Shown here: piece after piece, positions 33,053-43,798 of the stretch
Position numbering within the stretch: the stretch's first letter is position 1
Layout of the letters: the number at the start of each line of letters is the position of its first letter
NCBI RefSeq assembly: GCF_047303325.1
Contig: NZ_JBKBEX010000026.1
Span: 1-64,000 of the forward strand
Source of the DNA: Polaromonas sp047303325
GTDB lineage: Bacteria; Pseudomonadota; Gammaproteobacteria; Burkholderiales; Burkholderiaceae_C
Direction: 5' to 3'
Length of the DNA stretch: 64,000 bases
Made by a program: the position numbers and the translations under genes
Notes under the pieces: generated by a model
Database searches by the model: none
The model's input: only the letters and a program-made list of their open reading frames with translations
Told to the model about the DNA's origin: nothing

Positions 33053-33931
33053 ATGGCACAAAGCGCTGATCTCAAGCTGTTGCGGATTTTTGCGGCCGTG
33101 GCCCGCCACCAGGGTTTTGCCCGCGCCCAGCAGGAGCTGAACCTCACCACCTCGGCCATCAGCACCTATATGGCCCAGCTGGAAAGTGATGTCGGCTTCT
33201 CGCTGTGCCGGCGCGGCCGTGGCGGCTTTGCGCTGACGGCCAAGGGTGAGCTGCTGCTGTCGGAAACCCTGCGCGTGCTGGGCGAGCTGGACAGCTTTGA
33301 TCTCTACACCCGGTCGCTCAAGGGCGAGCTCGGCGGCACGCTGAAGATGGGCGTGCTCGACACCACGGTGACCGACGCTTCGCTGCCGCTGGCCCAGGCG
33401 ATAGGGGTGTTTTCCGGCAAGTACCCGGGCATGCACCTGAGCCTGATGATCCGCAGCCCCTATGAGCTGCAGAAGGGCCTCCTCGACAACGAACTCGACA
33501 TCGCCGTGGGCTTCTTCCCCGCCAAAGCCAATGGCCTCGTCTATCAGCCGCTCTACCGCGAGCAGCAATGGCTGTATTGCAGCGACCGGCACCCCTGCTT
33601 TACACAGAAGAAACTGCTGCCAGCGGTGGTTTCCGAACTCAACGTGGTGAGCCGCAGCTACTGGAGCCAGACCGAGCTGGGCCGGCATGGCTTCAAGCGC
33701 AGCGTGGCCACGGTGGAAAGCATGGAAGCCCAGCTGATCCTGATACTGTCGGGCGGCTACATCGGCTATCTGCCGGAGCACTATGCCCAGTCCTGGGTCG
33801 AACAGGGCCGGCTGAAGGTGCTGCTGCCCGCCGAGTTTGGCTACCAGTCGCAGTTTTCTCTGGCGTTGCGCCGCGGCCGCAGCCGCGAACTGCCGCTGCA
33901 GGCCATGCGCGAGCTGCTGCAGAAGCGTTAG
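33053..33931 (+). CDS. LysR-family regulator of the ureohydrolase operon
   Basis: Protein of 292 residues (ATG at 33053, AAGG seven bases upstream; an ATG at 33038 would add five). The helix-turn-helix reads FAAVARHQGFARAQQELNLT with SAISTYMAQLESDVG. The co-inducer domain starts LGGTLKMGVLDTT and continues with DIAVGFFPAKANGLVYQPLY. It is divergent from the ureohydrolase operon across an AT-rich region with a 9-bp inverted repeat, so it is very probably its activator. Confidence 0.92.
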   Translation: MAQSADLKLLRIFAAVARHQGFARAQQELNLTTSAISTYMAQLESDVGFSLCRRGRGGFALTAKGELLLSETLRVLGELDSFDLYTRSLKGELGGTLKMGVLDTTVTDASLPLAQAIGVFSGKYPGMHLSLMIRSPYELQKGLLDNELDIAVGFFPAKANGLVYQPLYREQQWLYCSDRHPCFTQKKLLPAVVSELNVVSRSYWSQTELGRHGFKRSVATVESMEAQLILILSGGYIGYLPEHYAQSWVEQGRLKVLLPAEFGYQSQFSLALRRGRSRELPLQAMRELLQKR

Positions 33932-34435
33932 CGGCCTGGCTGGAAGTATCAGGAATCGAGAGGCAGGCGGCCACGCAGTACGTCGTTGACCGCGCGAACG
34001 GGCTCAGCATCGCGCACCCTGCGATCGACATCGGTTTTTCCATCAAGAACTGCGAATTTATGCAGAGCCCCGTCAATTTGAGGCCATCTCGAGAGTCGTG
34101 GAAGTTCGCTGAGAGCCCGTTCAACAGCACATTGTTGTGCGAACTTCATTTTCAACATCCGAGAACTTCGATCTTCCATTCACCGGTGCGATCACTACTT
34201 GGGTGCGTAGCGCCCTGTCCGTCATCTTAGGCACGCGATAGAGGCGAACTGGTCTGCGCAACATCGCTCCGCAAGCCTAAGCGCTTAGATCCTGCAAAGC
34301 CTTCTATCCAAACACATGGAGAGCTAACACGATCTGAGGAATCTAAACAACCCCTTGCGAATCTGCCCTCTCGAGTGCCGGTGTCACCGGTGGATCTTTG
34401 ACATAAAGTCTCAATTCACGGGCGGCCGCGATAGT
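33932..34435. other. Gene-poor, AT-richer stretch at the left edge of the OLD islet
   Basis: About 500 bp with no convincing gene. Base composition shifts from GC-rich to balanced at about 33.95 kb. Short frames occur on the minus strand (33949-34179, 76 codons; 34121-34264, 47 aa starting MLRRPVRLYRV); they overlap in different frames, lack ribosome sites and look like remnants. No tRNA, direct repeat or integrase was recognised. Confidence 0.55.
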
Positions 34436-36322
34436 TCAGCCGACCTTTGGCACTTGTGGAGGTGCGAGCATCGACTCAATGTCCGCAAGCCATCCACGCA
34501 TTTCCCCCGCCGGATCAATCTGGGCGAGCATTTGAGAACTCATTGTTGGCACTACCGTATCGGCGAGCCACGCTTTTACTTTGTTGTGCCCCCATCTGGC
34601 ACTCTGGGGAGCATGAATATTTAACTCTGCCGTTAGCATCGCTGGAACATCATCGTCAGGCCCAAAGGGCGCTGCCAGGTTGCATGCAAGCTGCAGCGCC
34701 TGCGCACAAGCATTGACCGCTTCATGATGGACGAAGTTTTCCATCTCGTTTCTGGAGGTTGAAACTCCCTTACAGCTGGCGCGCTGATTCACCGCATCCA
34801 CTTTGGCTTGATGCTTGGCTGGATCGCCTGACGGAGCATCGCGGTCATACAAATGGAATTCCGGGCGATTGAGCGCGTGTAGGCGCGACGACCACAACGC
34901 CAAATTTCCGGCACCGCCGGAAGGCACGAATACAACTTCACCTGTTAGCTCTAACGCTTCAAGGTCAGGAACAGCAGTTCCGTGCATGCGGAACATCCTG
35001 CACAGACTCTTAATAAAGGTGATGTCGTGGATCCCTTCGACGACGATGAACATCTTCACAGTGTGATCCGGTAGTACACCCAGGCTGTCGGCTATCGATT
35101 TGTTAACTTCATCTTCACCACCGACCGCAATGCTTCGAATGCCATTCTCGGCCTTACTTAAAAATCTCAGACTGGTACTGGGCAGTGCACGCGCAAGTGT
35201 GGGCGTATGAGTCGTGACAATTACTTGATCGTCACTCACGGCAAGCTGTTGCAACGCGCGCATTAGCAGACGCTGATTGTGCGGATGCTGACTGGTCTCA
35301 GGCTCTTCGACAGCGTAGATGGTTGACTGCGCACCTTTCTCTTGCATCATGCGCTCAGCCTTTGCGCGAAAAAAGTTCAAGAGGATCAGGCGGCGAACGC
35401 CACTACCTCGTTTATTCAGAGGGATTTCATCGTCGCCTGTAATACTGGCTTTGATAAGAGTCGACCAGTTCGGTTTCTCGAATTTTGGATCCAGTGTGGC
35501 CGCGACGCCCGCATCCATTTCTTTCAATTTCTTGAGCGTGAGATCGGCTACTTTTTTGACTTCCTGCTCGACGAATGTCATGACCGCCTGCAGTTCTGCC
35601 GCTTTCGCGGCAACTGCCTCCTTTATGGCAATCTTCAGTGGATCTTGCGCTTCCGCATCCTGGTCGGAACTCTGGCGGTCACTCTTAAACAACGCGTAGA
35701 GCGGTAGGGCCGCTTTTAATCCATCCCACACTTTCAGCACATTACTCTTGTCATCGACACCGTCACCGCCGATGAACAGGTCACTAACCGCTAACCCCAA
35801 CTCTCCAACTTTGTCACGAATGGCAGCGCGCAAGTCGCGCTTCACCGTCTTATTGACCGTAGCCATATCCACAGCAACCTCTTCGGCTCGAGTCTTCAGT
35901 TCATCGATCTTCAGAGCTACGAGGTCCTTGACTTTTTCTGCTGTTGGATGGACAACCCTAAGGCGTAAAGCAGTGAGTTTGGGTTTTTCGAGGGAGCAGT
36001 TGTAGACCTTGGTGATCTCCAGATCACCGTCGGCATTGAGCAGATACTCGCCGCGCAGACTGGTCGAGGCACTTTCATCAAGGATCAACTCACTGGGTAA
36101 CTCGCTGAACACGCATGTAATAGTCACAGCCTTGGGCGTGCCCCCCTTCGCTGCGTCGTTCTTATCGAGTGCCTTATCGTTGAAGAACACATCCAGGGCG
36201 TCCAGTAGCGCTGACTTGCCGGCATCGTTACGACCAACAAGGGTTGTCAGTCCATCGAACGTGACGGTCAACGGGCCCTTGTAGCATCGAAAATTCGCTA
36301 CGGTCATCGACTTCAGCTTCAT
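34436..36322 (-). CDS. OLD-family ATPase with TOPRIM nuclease domain
   Basis: Protein of 628 residues. The N-terminal ABC-type ATPase begins with a RecF-like opening (MTVANFRCYKGPLTVTFDGL) and Walker A GRNDAGKS (residues 30-37). A signature-like RGSGVRR, Walker B IYAVEEPE and switch His VIVTTHTPTLA follow. The C-terminal TOPRIM domain has the Glu of MFIVVEGIHD near residue 420 and a later DRDAPS acidic motif. OLD nucleases act in phage exclusion; GajA of Gabija is a relative. No UvrD-like helicase (GajB) lies beside it, so it is class 1-like. Its composition is poorer in GC than the flanking genes, consistent with acquisition. Confidence 0.9.
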   Translation of the reverse strand: MKLKSMTVANFRCYKGPLTVTFDGLTTLVGRNDAGKSALLDALDVFFNDKALDKNDAAKGGTPKAVTITCVFSELPSELILDESASTSLRGEYLLNADGDLEITKVYNCSLEKPKLTALRLRVVHPTAEKVKDLVALKIDELKTRAEEVAVDMATVNKTVKRDLRAAIRDKVGELGLAVSDLFIGGDGVDDKSNVLKVWDGLKAALPLYALFKSDRQSSDQDAEAQDPLKIAIKEAVAAKAAELQAVMTFVEQEVKKVADLTLKKLKEMDAGVAATLDPKFEKPNWSTLIKASITGDDEIPLNKRGSGVRRLILLNFFRAKAERMMQEKGAQSTIYAVEEPETSQHPHNQRLLMRALQQLAVSDDQVIVTTHTPTLARALPSTSLRFLSKAENGIRSIAVGGEDEVNKSIADSLGVLPDHTVKMFIVVEGIHDITFIKSLCRMFRMHGTAVPDLEALELTGEVVFVPSGGAGNLALWSSRLHALNRPEFHLYDRDAPSGDPAKHQAKVDAVNQRASCKGVSTSRNEMENFVHHEAVNACAQALQLACNLAAPFGPDDDVPAMLTAELNIHAPQSARWGHNKVKAWLADTVVPTMSSQMLAQIDPAGEMRGWLADIESMLAPPQVPKVG

Positions 36323-36505
36323 CTTTTCGCCCTCACCTTGTAAATTCTCTTTAAAGGCTATCCACCAGTAGTTCCCAAACTACTAGATGCAAACGCCTAT
36401 ACCCGCATCAGTCCGCCCAATCCTTGGCTCAGGCGACTAGGTAGTAGATCAAGCCTTTGATTTTTCACGGTGCAGTTACTTCAGATCAAATTGAGTCGCC
36501 GTCGC

Positions 36506-36703
36506 TTATGGTTTGCGCTTCACAGCGTCCCGTATGTCCTTCTCGCTAACCTTCCCGGTTTTCTCTCGCATCGTTTTGAGCGTGGTATCCGGCTTAAACC
36601 CTGGTATAGGAGTTGACAAGTTTTTATTCTTCGTATCGCTACGTTTCTGCTGTATTTGTCCATCTTTGTCACGATGGCGTCCGTCAAGTCCTGGCTCTTT
36701 CAT
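36506..36703 (-). CDS. Small basic protein of unknown function next to the OLD gene
   Basis: Protein of 65 residues starting at the ATG at 36703, which has AAGGAG six bases upstream; the longer open frame to 36799 is not needed. It is highly charged and hydrophilic (HRDKDGQIQQKRSDTKNKNL, then LKTMREKTGKVSEKDIRDAV) with no membrane segment or Cys. The C-terminal half is probably helical. It lies in the same AT-richer patch and on the same strand as the OLD gene, starting 381 bp upstream of the OLD start. The 183 bp between the two genes hold nothing recognisable. Family not recognised. Confidence 0.6.
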   Translation of the reverse strand: MKEPGLDGRHRDKDGQIQQKRSDTKNKNLSTPIPGFKPDTTLKTMREKTGKVSEKDIRDAVKRKP

Positions 36704-36907
36704 AGTTGCTCCTTGGGTGATTTGAGTATGAAGCCGACCTCCAGCTTTCACTAGGAGTAATGATGATGCGCCACGCTCATGAAAAGTGACATCCTCCAAT
36801 TAGGGGAATTGCTGAGTATTTCTGAGAGCAGTCGCAGTCCGGGCCACCCTTATAGAGTGCCCCTCTAACCACATTTGCCGAATCAGTCTTTGTTCCGTAG
36901 AGCCGCC

Positions 36908-37261
36908 ATGCACAAAACCATGATTTCCATGATCGCCGCGTCCATCGCCGCTGCGGCGATCCTTGCTTTCTGGATCAAGCGCGAACACAGGCCGGCAGAA
37001 GCCATCGCCGCGACCCATGCCTATATCGAAGGCGTGGACGCCGACCCCGGCTGGAAAGCCCGGCTGCGCAGCTGCGTCAAACCGAGCTCGTTCACGCCCT
37101 TCCAGACAAACGGCAACCGCCTTCGCCGCCTGGCCGGCAACGTAGATCCGGATCCAGCGGAGGTCAGCGTGGATTTTTTTGACTGCTCGGTTCGCTTCTA
37201 CCTGCGCAAGCAGAAGTCCGGATCCTGGCAGGTCTACAGGGTTCAGAGCCATGCGGGCTAG
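36908..37261 (+). CDS. Hypothetical exported or membrane-anchored protein
   Basis: Protein of 117 residues. An N-terminal hydrophobic segment (MISMIAASIAAAAILAFWI) serves as signal anchor, followed by a basic soluble domain with two Cys (RLRSCVKPS and VDFFDCSVRFYL). The strands at the end (SVRFYLRKQKSGSWQVYRVQ) suggest a small beta-rich fold. GC content is back to the chromosomal level, so it lies outside the AT-richer islet. The family was not recognised. Confidence 0.65.
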   Translation: MHKTMISMIAASIAAAAILAFWIKREHRPAEAIAATHAYIEGVDADPGWKARLRSCVKPSSFTPFQTNGNRLRRLAGNVDPDPAEVSVDFFDCSVRFYLRKQKSGSWQVYRVQSHAG

Positions 37262-37373
37262 GGCCTGTGCCCTTTAATCCAGTCGACCTGCTGGCGTGCG
37301 GGCACTCCTCCAGCACACGGCACAATCCGAAGAAAATCACAAAACTCCTCGCCACCTGAAAAAGGAAACCTCG

Positions 37374-38114
37374 ATGGCCACCAACGCCTCGCTTGCCAAG
37401 CTGTTCGCGCCGACCGGAACGCTGCGCGCCTCGATCAATCTGGGCAACCCGATTCTTGCCAATGCCGACCCGGTCACGGGCACGCCTTTCGGTGTGTCCA
37501 TAGATCTCGCCCATGCCTTTGCGCAGCGGCTGGGCGTGCCGCTGGAGCTGGTGGTGCTGGACACCGCGGCCAAATCGGTACAGGCAGTGAACGAGGAGCG
37601 CGCCGATTTCGGCTTCTTCGCGATCGACCCGGTGCGCGGCAAGGAGATCGCGTTCACCGCGCCCTATGTGCTGATCGAAGGCTGCTACCTGGTGCGCGAA
37701 GACTCTCCGTTAAGCGCAAACGAAGAGGTGGATCGAACCGGCCGCCGTGTCGCGGTGGGCCTGGGCAGCGCTTACGACCTGTTCCTGACCCGGGAGCTCA
37801 AACATGCCGAGATCGTCAGGGCGCCAAGCTCGCCGACCACGGTGGCCACTTTTGTGGAACAAAACCTTGATGTCGCGGCCGGCGTCAAGCAGCAGCTGGA
37901 AGCCGATGCCCGGCAGAGGGGCGGCTTGCGCCTGTTGCCGGGCCATTTCATGGTGATACGGCAGGCCATGGGCGTGCCCAAGACGCGCGGCGAAGCGGCC
38001 GCTGACGAGCTGCGCGCTTTTGTCGAAAAGATGAAGGCCAGTGGTTTTGTGGCCGAGGCCCTGGCGCGCCATGGCATAGAAGGCGCCGCGGTGGCGCCGC
38101 CGGGCCAAGGCTAA
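37374..38114 (+). CDS. Amino-acid-receptor-like protein without signal peptide
   Basis: Protein of 246 residues with the type II periplasmic receptor fold: GTLRASINLGNPILA, PFGVSIDLAHAFAQRLG, FGFFAIDPVRGKEIAFTAPY and VAVGLGSAYDLFL. The N-terminus (ATNASLAKLFAPTG) has no hydrophobic stretch, and the ATG at 37374 has AAGGA upstream, so the protein seems to stay in the cytoplasm. It could be an enzyme-like or sensory derivative of an amino acid receptor. Its stop overlaps that of the convergent alpha-glucosidase gene. Confidence 0.8.
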   Translation: MATNASLAKLFAPTGTLRASINLGNPILANADPVTGTPFGVSIDLAHAFAQRLGVPLELVVLDTAAKSVQAVNEERADFGFFAIDPVRGKEIAFTAPYVLIEGCYLVREDSPLSANEEVDRTGRRVAVGLGSAYDLFLTRELKHAEIVRAPSSPTTVATFVEQNLDVAAGVKQQLEADARQRGGLRLLPGHFMVIRQAMGVPKTRGEAAADELRAFVEKMKASGFVAEALARHGIEGAAVAPPGQG

Positions 38115-40572
38115 AGCTTTAGCGTCAGCCGCCGCCAGGCGCCTTCCTGCTGCTCCTGCGCGAGCACCGCACCGGCAAAGCTGAGCTTGCGTTGCTCGGC
38201 GGCGGGCAGCAGCAAGACCAGGGTGTCTTGCACAGGCGGCTTAGCGCCCTCGCGGGATACAGCGATGTGCAGGCCTTGTTCGCTGGACTCAACCCGCAAG
38301 CGCCATTGCCCATCAGCCCCGCTGCGCCAGGCCTGGCTATGTCCGTCGTCTTCAAAACAGCTGGCCTCAAAACTGCCCTCCCCGCTGTGCGGAAAGACCT
38401 GGAAGCCGCGTACGTCCTGGACGTTTGCGAAGTGGATCTCGCCAACGTTGAGCGGAATCGCGCAGCCTTCGCGCGCGAGCAAAGGAGGCGGACCATCCAG
38501 GGGCGCATCCAATGTCACCGATTGCCCGGCGTCGAAGCGCCGCGCCGTGTGCACCTCGTACCAGCCTCCGGTGCCGGGCAGCCACACGGGGCGCTGTGTC
38601 TGGCCGGGCTCGACCACTGACGCGACCAACAAGTTGGCGCCCAGCAGCATGTCATCGTTTTCCTCCAGGCAACGCGCGTCTTCGGGGAAGTCGTGGTACG
38701 TCGGCCGGATGATGGGCTCGTAGGCGCTGTGGTAACGCCACACCAGGTCGTAGAGGTAGGGCATGAGCCGGTAGCGCAGGCGTATCAGCGCGCGCACCTG
38801 GGGCGTGGCCTCGGGGTACATCCAGGGTTCGTTGACGGTCTTGTCGTCGTTCCACGAATGAATGCTGAAGCGCGGCAAAAAGATGCCATGCTGCACCCAG
38901 CGCAGCAACAGCTCGGGGCCGGGCGCGGGGCCTGAGAAACCGCCGATATCGTGCCCGGTGTTGGACACGCCCGACATCGCCAGGCCCAGGCCCATGCGGA
39001 TGTTGTAGCGCAGGGTTTCCCAGGACGTGTAGTTGTCGCCCGACCAGGTCTGCACATAACGCTGCATGCCGGCGGCGCCGGAGCGCGACACCAGGTAAGG
39101 CCGCTCGGCGGGTGCGAACTCGGACTGCGCGGCGTGCGAGGCCTGCATCATCAGCAGGGTCTGCAGCGGGCGCACCTCGCGCGCGGGCCGCGGCGCGCCG
39201 AAGCCGTGGGCCAGCGCCTTGTCGCTCCAGATCTCGTATTCATTGTTGTCGTTCCAGGTGGCGGGAATGCCGTACTCAAGCAACTGCTCGGTGACCTGCT
39301 TTTTCCACCAGGCAATGGTCTTGGGGTTGGTGAAGTCGAGGTAGGCACCGGTGCCGTCCCAGAACTGGATGGCGGTGGGTTGGCCGTCCGGGTCCTGCAC
39401 CAGCAGGCCGGCCTGCCGGGCTTCCTCGAAGCGCGGGTGGTTGCTGAGCAGTGCGGGCTTGATGTTGGGCACCAGGCGCACGCCGCGATCCAGGTAGCTT
39501 TGCACAAAGGCCGCCGGGTCGGGGAATTTGTCGCGGTTCCAGTTAAAGACGTAGCGGCCCGGGCCTATCGAGGTGTAGCCCGACGACAGGTGAAAGGAGT
39601 CACAGGGAATGTCGTGTTCTTCGCAGCGTTCGAGGAACTCGCCCATGCGCTCCTGCGCATTTGGCGCGTCGGTGTAGCTCATGGTCGAGCCCGAATAACC
39701 CAGCGCGTAGCGCGGCGGGAAGATGGGCCGGCCGGTGAGCCAGGTGTAGCGGCGCGTGATGGCGGCCGGGCCGTCGCCGGCGATGTAATACAGGTCGAGG
39801 TCGCCGTGGTCGGCCACGAAGTAGCGGTAGTGGCCGTGGTAGTTGTCCATCTCGCGGCCCATGTCGAAGCTGCAGTCGGACAGGGTGTCGTAAAACAGGC
39901 CGTAGCAAAGGCCCGCATCCTTTTCGCCGCCATCACCTGGTTTTCGCGTGATGTAGAACGGGATGTGCTTGTACAGCGGGTCGGTGCTGCGCGCGCTGTA
40001 GCCCATGGGGTCGAGGTTGCACATGCGGTAGCGCTGGCCGGCGCGGTTGGCGTCGCCGGCGCGCTCGCCCAGGCCGAAGTAGGCCTCGCCGCGTTCGCGT
40101 TGCAAATAGTGGTAGACCTTGTCGTCCCACCAGCCGAAGTTGTAGCTCTGCGTCGGGCGGTCGGCGGCGCTGGCCTGCCAGCGGCCCTGGTGCCGGCTTT
40201 CCCAGTTGCAGAAGAAACCCTTGAGCGTAATGCTCAGGCGCACGGCGGCGGTGCTGATGCGCAGCTGCGCGCCGTCCTGCACAAGCTCACACTCAAAAGC
40301 GGGCAGCGAAAAGCCGCTCACGTCAAAGCGGTCACGGCCTTCAACCGGCAGGTTCTCCAGGCCGGGCGCCACCGTCCAGCTGCGCGGCATTTGCGGCTGG
40401 CCTTGCGGCAGCAGCATCACGCGCACGATGTCTTCTTCAAGCACCCAGATGTGGGCCACGGCGGCGCCGTCGCTGGCCAGTACAAGGTGGTTGCCGCTGC
40501 GGGACTGCAGGGCGAATACGGGGGGATGGTCCAGGCGCATGGCGGGCGTGTCGTGTGGGATGGGCATGGCGC

Positions 40573-40576
<4 letters not shown>
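38111..40576 (-). CDS. GH31 family alpha-glucosidase
   Basis: Protein of 821 residues that hydrolyses alpha-glucosides (alpha-xylosidase activity is an alternative in GH31). The nucleophile Asp is in TWNDNNEYEIW (about residue 440) and the acid/base Asp is in TWSGDNYTSWETLRY (about 513), with GHDIGGFSGP following. The N-terminal beta-sandwich and C-terminal beta domains are present, so the length is normal. The GTG at 40576 overlaps the stop of the ATPase gene (GTGA), implying coupling; an ATG at 40567 is an alternative. Without a signal peptide it acts in the cytoplasm on imported oligosaccharide. Confidence 0.93.
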
Positions 40577-41574
<998 letters not shown>

Positions 41575-41589
41575 GGGAGAGTCCTCGGT

Positions 41590-42645
41590 TTATTTGACGC
41601 CGGCGCTGGCGATGCCGGTCGCGATGTATTTCTGCAGGAAGGCAAAGACCAGGGTGATCGGGATCAGGGTGATCACGGTCATCGCCAGCAGGTAGTGCCA
41701 CTGCGTGTTGAGTTCACCCTGGAAGGCGTTGAGCGCGAGCTGCAGGGTGAAGTGCTCGGATTTGGACAGCACGATCAGCGGCCAGAGGAAATCATTCCAG
41801 CGCCACATGAAGGAGAAGATGGCCAGCACCGCCATGGCCGGCGCGGCCAGCGGCAGGATGATCTTCCAATAGATGCGCCACTCGCTGGCGTTGTCCATGC
41901 GCGCGGCTTCCAGCAGCTCGTCGGGAATGGTCAGCATGTACTGGCGCAGCAGGAACACGCCGGTGGGCGTGGCCACTGCGGGCAGGATCACGCCCCAGAG
42001 GTTGTTGAGCAGGTTCAGTTCCGAGATCACCAGAAAGGCCGGCACCAGGATGATGGTGGGCGGAATCATCAGCGTGGCGATGATCAGCACAAACACCGTC
42101 TTCTGCCCGGTGAACTGGTATTTGGAGAGCGCAAAGGCCGCCATCGAATTGAACAGCAGCGTGAGCAGGGTCGCCACCACGGTGATGAACACGCTGTTCC
42201 ACAGATAAGTGCCGAAGGCGAACTTGCCGAAGATTTCGGTGTAGTTGCTGCCGGCGAATTTGAGTTCGTTGACCGGCTTGCGCTCATTGATGTTGACGCG
42301 CAGCTCGGTCTGCGGCGCCGCGGGGTCGACCATGGTGGCGACAAGGCCTATGCGCCGCACCTGGGCCAGCTCGCGGGTCTTGCCCTGCTCGTCCCTGGCC
42401 AGGAACAGCGGCAGCGGCTTGTCGTAACCGGCCACCACCACTTCTTTCTGGGTGTAGGGCAAAAAGGTGGGCGGGAACTGGCTCAGCGCGCTTTCGGTCT
42501 TGAAGGACGATGCCACGAGCCAGAGCACCGGGCCGAACATCACGATCAGGCCGGCCAGCAGGTAGGCGTAGGAAACCCAGTCGGTCCAATGCAGGTGGGT
42601 GCCACCGTATTTATGGCCCTTGGTACGGGTAAAGAAATTTGCCAT
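41590..42645 (-). CDS. Sugar ABC transporter permease (MalG type)
   Basis: Membrane protein of 351 residues. The EAA loop for ATPase contact reads PDELLEAARMDNASEWRIYWKIILPLA. The first membrane segment (YLLAGLIVMFGPVLWLVA) is followed by a periplasmic region of about 90 residues (FKTESALSQFPPTF through FAFGTYLWNSV), which makes the protein longer than the usual 280. Such extended loops occur in MalG-like proteins for larger saccharides. The gap to the ATPase gene is 15 bp. Confidence 0.93.
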   Translation of the reverse strand: MANFFTRTKGHKYGGTHLHWTDWVSYAYLLAGLIVMFGPVLWLVASSFKTESALSQFPPTFLPYTQKEVVVAGYDKPLPLFLARDEQGKTRELAQVRRIGLVATMVDPAAPQTELRVNINERKPVNELKFAGSNYTEIFGKFAFGTYLWNSVFITVVATLLTLLFNSMAAFALSKYQFTGQKTVFVLIIATLMIPPTIILVPAFLVISELNLLNNLWGVILPAVATPTGVFLLRQYMLTIPDELLEAARMDNASEWRIYWKIILPLAAPAMAVLAIFSFMWRWNDFLWPLIVLSKSEHFTLQLALNAFQGELNTQWHYLLAMTVITLIPITLVFAFLQKYIATGIASAGVK

Positions 42646-42666
42646 GACCCTTGTCCTGTTCTCTGC

Positions 42667-43656
42667 TTATTTCTTTGTCTTGCCGGCTTCGCTGGCTTTG
42701 GACAGCCGCAGCTGCGCGAGCGTCAGGGCCATCAGGCCGGCGGCCAGGATCAGCGAGGCCGCTGCCGCCAGGCCGTAGAGGTGGATCTGCTCGGCAAAAC
42801 CGGTCTGGTAGATGTACTGCACGATGAAGGTGGTGGCCGAGCCCGGGCCGCCGCCGGTGAGCACAAAGACCTCGTCAAAGCTTTGCACCGCGCGGATCAT
42901 CACCAGCACCAGCACCACGATCAGGTTGGGCATGAGCAGCGGCAGCGTGATGCGCCTGAGCACGCGCCAGGGCGGCGCGGCGTCCATCTCGGCGGCTTCA
43001 TACACATCTTTCGGAATGGCCTGCAGGCCGGCCAGCAGGATCAGCGTGTAAAAACCCATGTGGGCCCAGATCGACACCACCACCACCCAAAAGAAGGCCC
43101 AGTGCCTGTCCAGCAGCCAGTCCATGGGCGAGCCACCCATGGACACCAGCGCGGCATTGAACACGCCCTGGCTTTGCAGCAGCCATTTCCAGATCAGCGC
43201 CACCACCACCGGCGACAGCAGCACCGGGTAAAAGAACACGCCGCGCCAGAAACCGCGGCCTATGATTTTTCGGTTCAGCACCAGGGCCGTGACCAGCGAG
43301 AAGAACACCATCAAGGCCACCTGGATCAGGCTGAACTTGACCGTGTTGGCAATGGAGCGCCAGAAGATGTCGGTGCGGCAGGTCTGCAGGTCCGCGTAGT
43401 CGCGGCACTCCAGCAGGATGGCGAAGTTCTCCAGCCCCGTGAAAGGCCGCTGCGTGGGCAGCAGGTTCACCCCGCCGGTCACCGCATACACCAGGTTCAC
43501 CACAATGGGCAAAAAGGTGAAGATGCTGATGATCACCAGGTTGGGCCCGACAAAAAGCCAGCCTATGCGCGATGCGCCCAGCCATTTCTGGCCCAGCCGG
43601 AAAGCCGGCTCGAACAGGTTGAACAAAAAGCCCAGAAAGGCCGAAAAGACTGACAT
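42667..43656 (-). CDS. Sugar ABC transporter permease (MalF type)
   Basis: Membrane protein of 329 residues with at least six hydrophobic segments and the EAA loop IPKDVYEAAEMDAAPPWRVLRRITLPLL. The periplasmic loop around ENFAILLECRDYADLQTCRTD contains two Cys. It partners the MalG-type subunit 21 bp downstream. Preceded by a 142-bp gap with a repeat element. Confidence 0.93.
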   Translation of the reverse strand: MSVFSAFLGFLFNLFEPAFRLGQKWLGASRIGWLFVGPNLVIISIFTFLPIVVNLVYAVTGGVNLLPTQRPFTGLENFAILLECRDYADLQTCRTDIFWRSIANTVKFSLIQVALMVFFSLVTALVLNRKIIGRGFWRGVFFYPVLLSPVVVALIWKWLLQSQGVFNAALVSMGGSPMDWLLDRHWAFFWVVVVSIWAHMGFYTLILLAGLQAIPKDVYEAAEMDAAPPWRVLRRITLPLLMPNLIVVLVLVMIRAVQSFDEVFVLTGGGPGSATTFIVQYIYQTGFAEQIHLYGLAAAASLILAAGLMALTLAQLRLSKASEAGKTKK

Positions 43657-43713
43657 ACCGACTCCGATCTACTGTCCCAAGGGCACTCGCTACGCCCCGG
43701 CCTTATGCCAGTG

Positions 43714-43798
43714 ACAGCGCGGAACCGGCTTTGCCGGGCCGCAGCTGTCGCCCCCTGCAAGGGGGAGGCGCGCACGCAGTGCGCGCCACGGGGGTGTG
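43714..43798. repeat. Intergenic GC-rich repeat, copy 3 of 3, inside the sugar ABC operon
   Basis: CGGAACCGGCTTTGCCGGGC, CCCCCTGCAAGGGGGAGGCG, and a GCGCGCACGCAGTGCGCGC stem are followed by ACGGGGGTG. It has the same skeleton as at 6173 and 29046 and sits between the receptor gene and the first permease gene, where it may stabilise receptor mRNA or attenuate transcription. Confidence 0.75.

Noticed and set aside
34436..36322. Gabija defence system
   Set aside because: The OLD/GajA-like protein is present, but no GajB-type UvrD helicase gene lies on either side, so the Gabija label is not supported.
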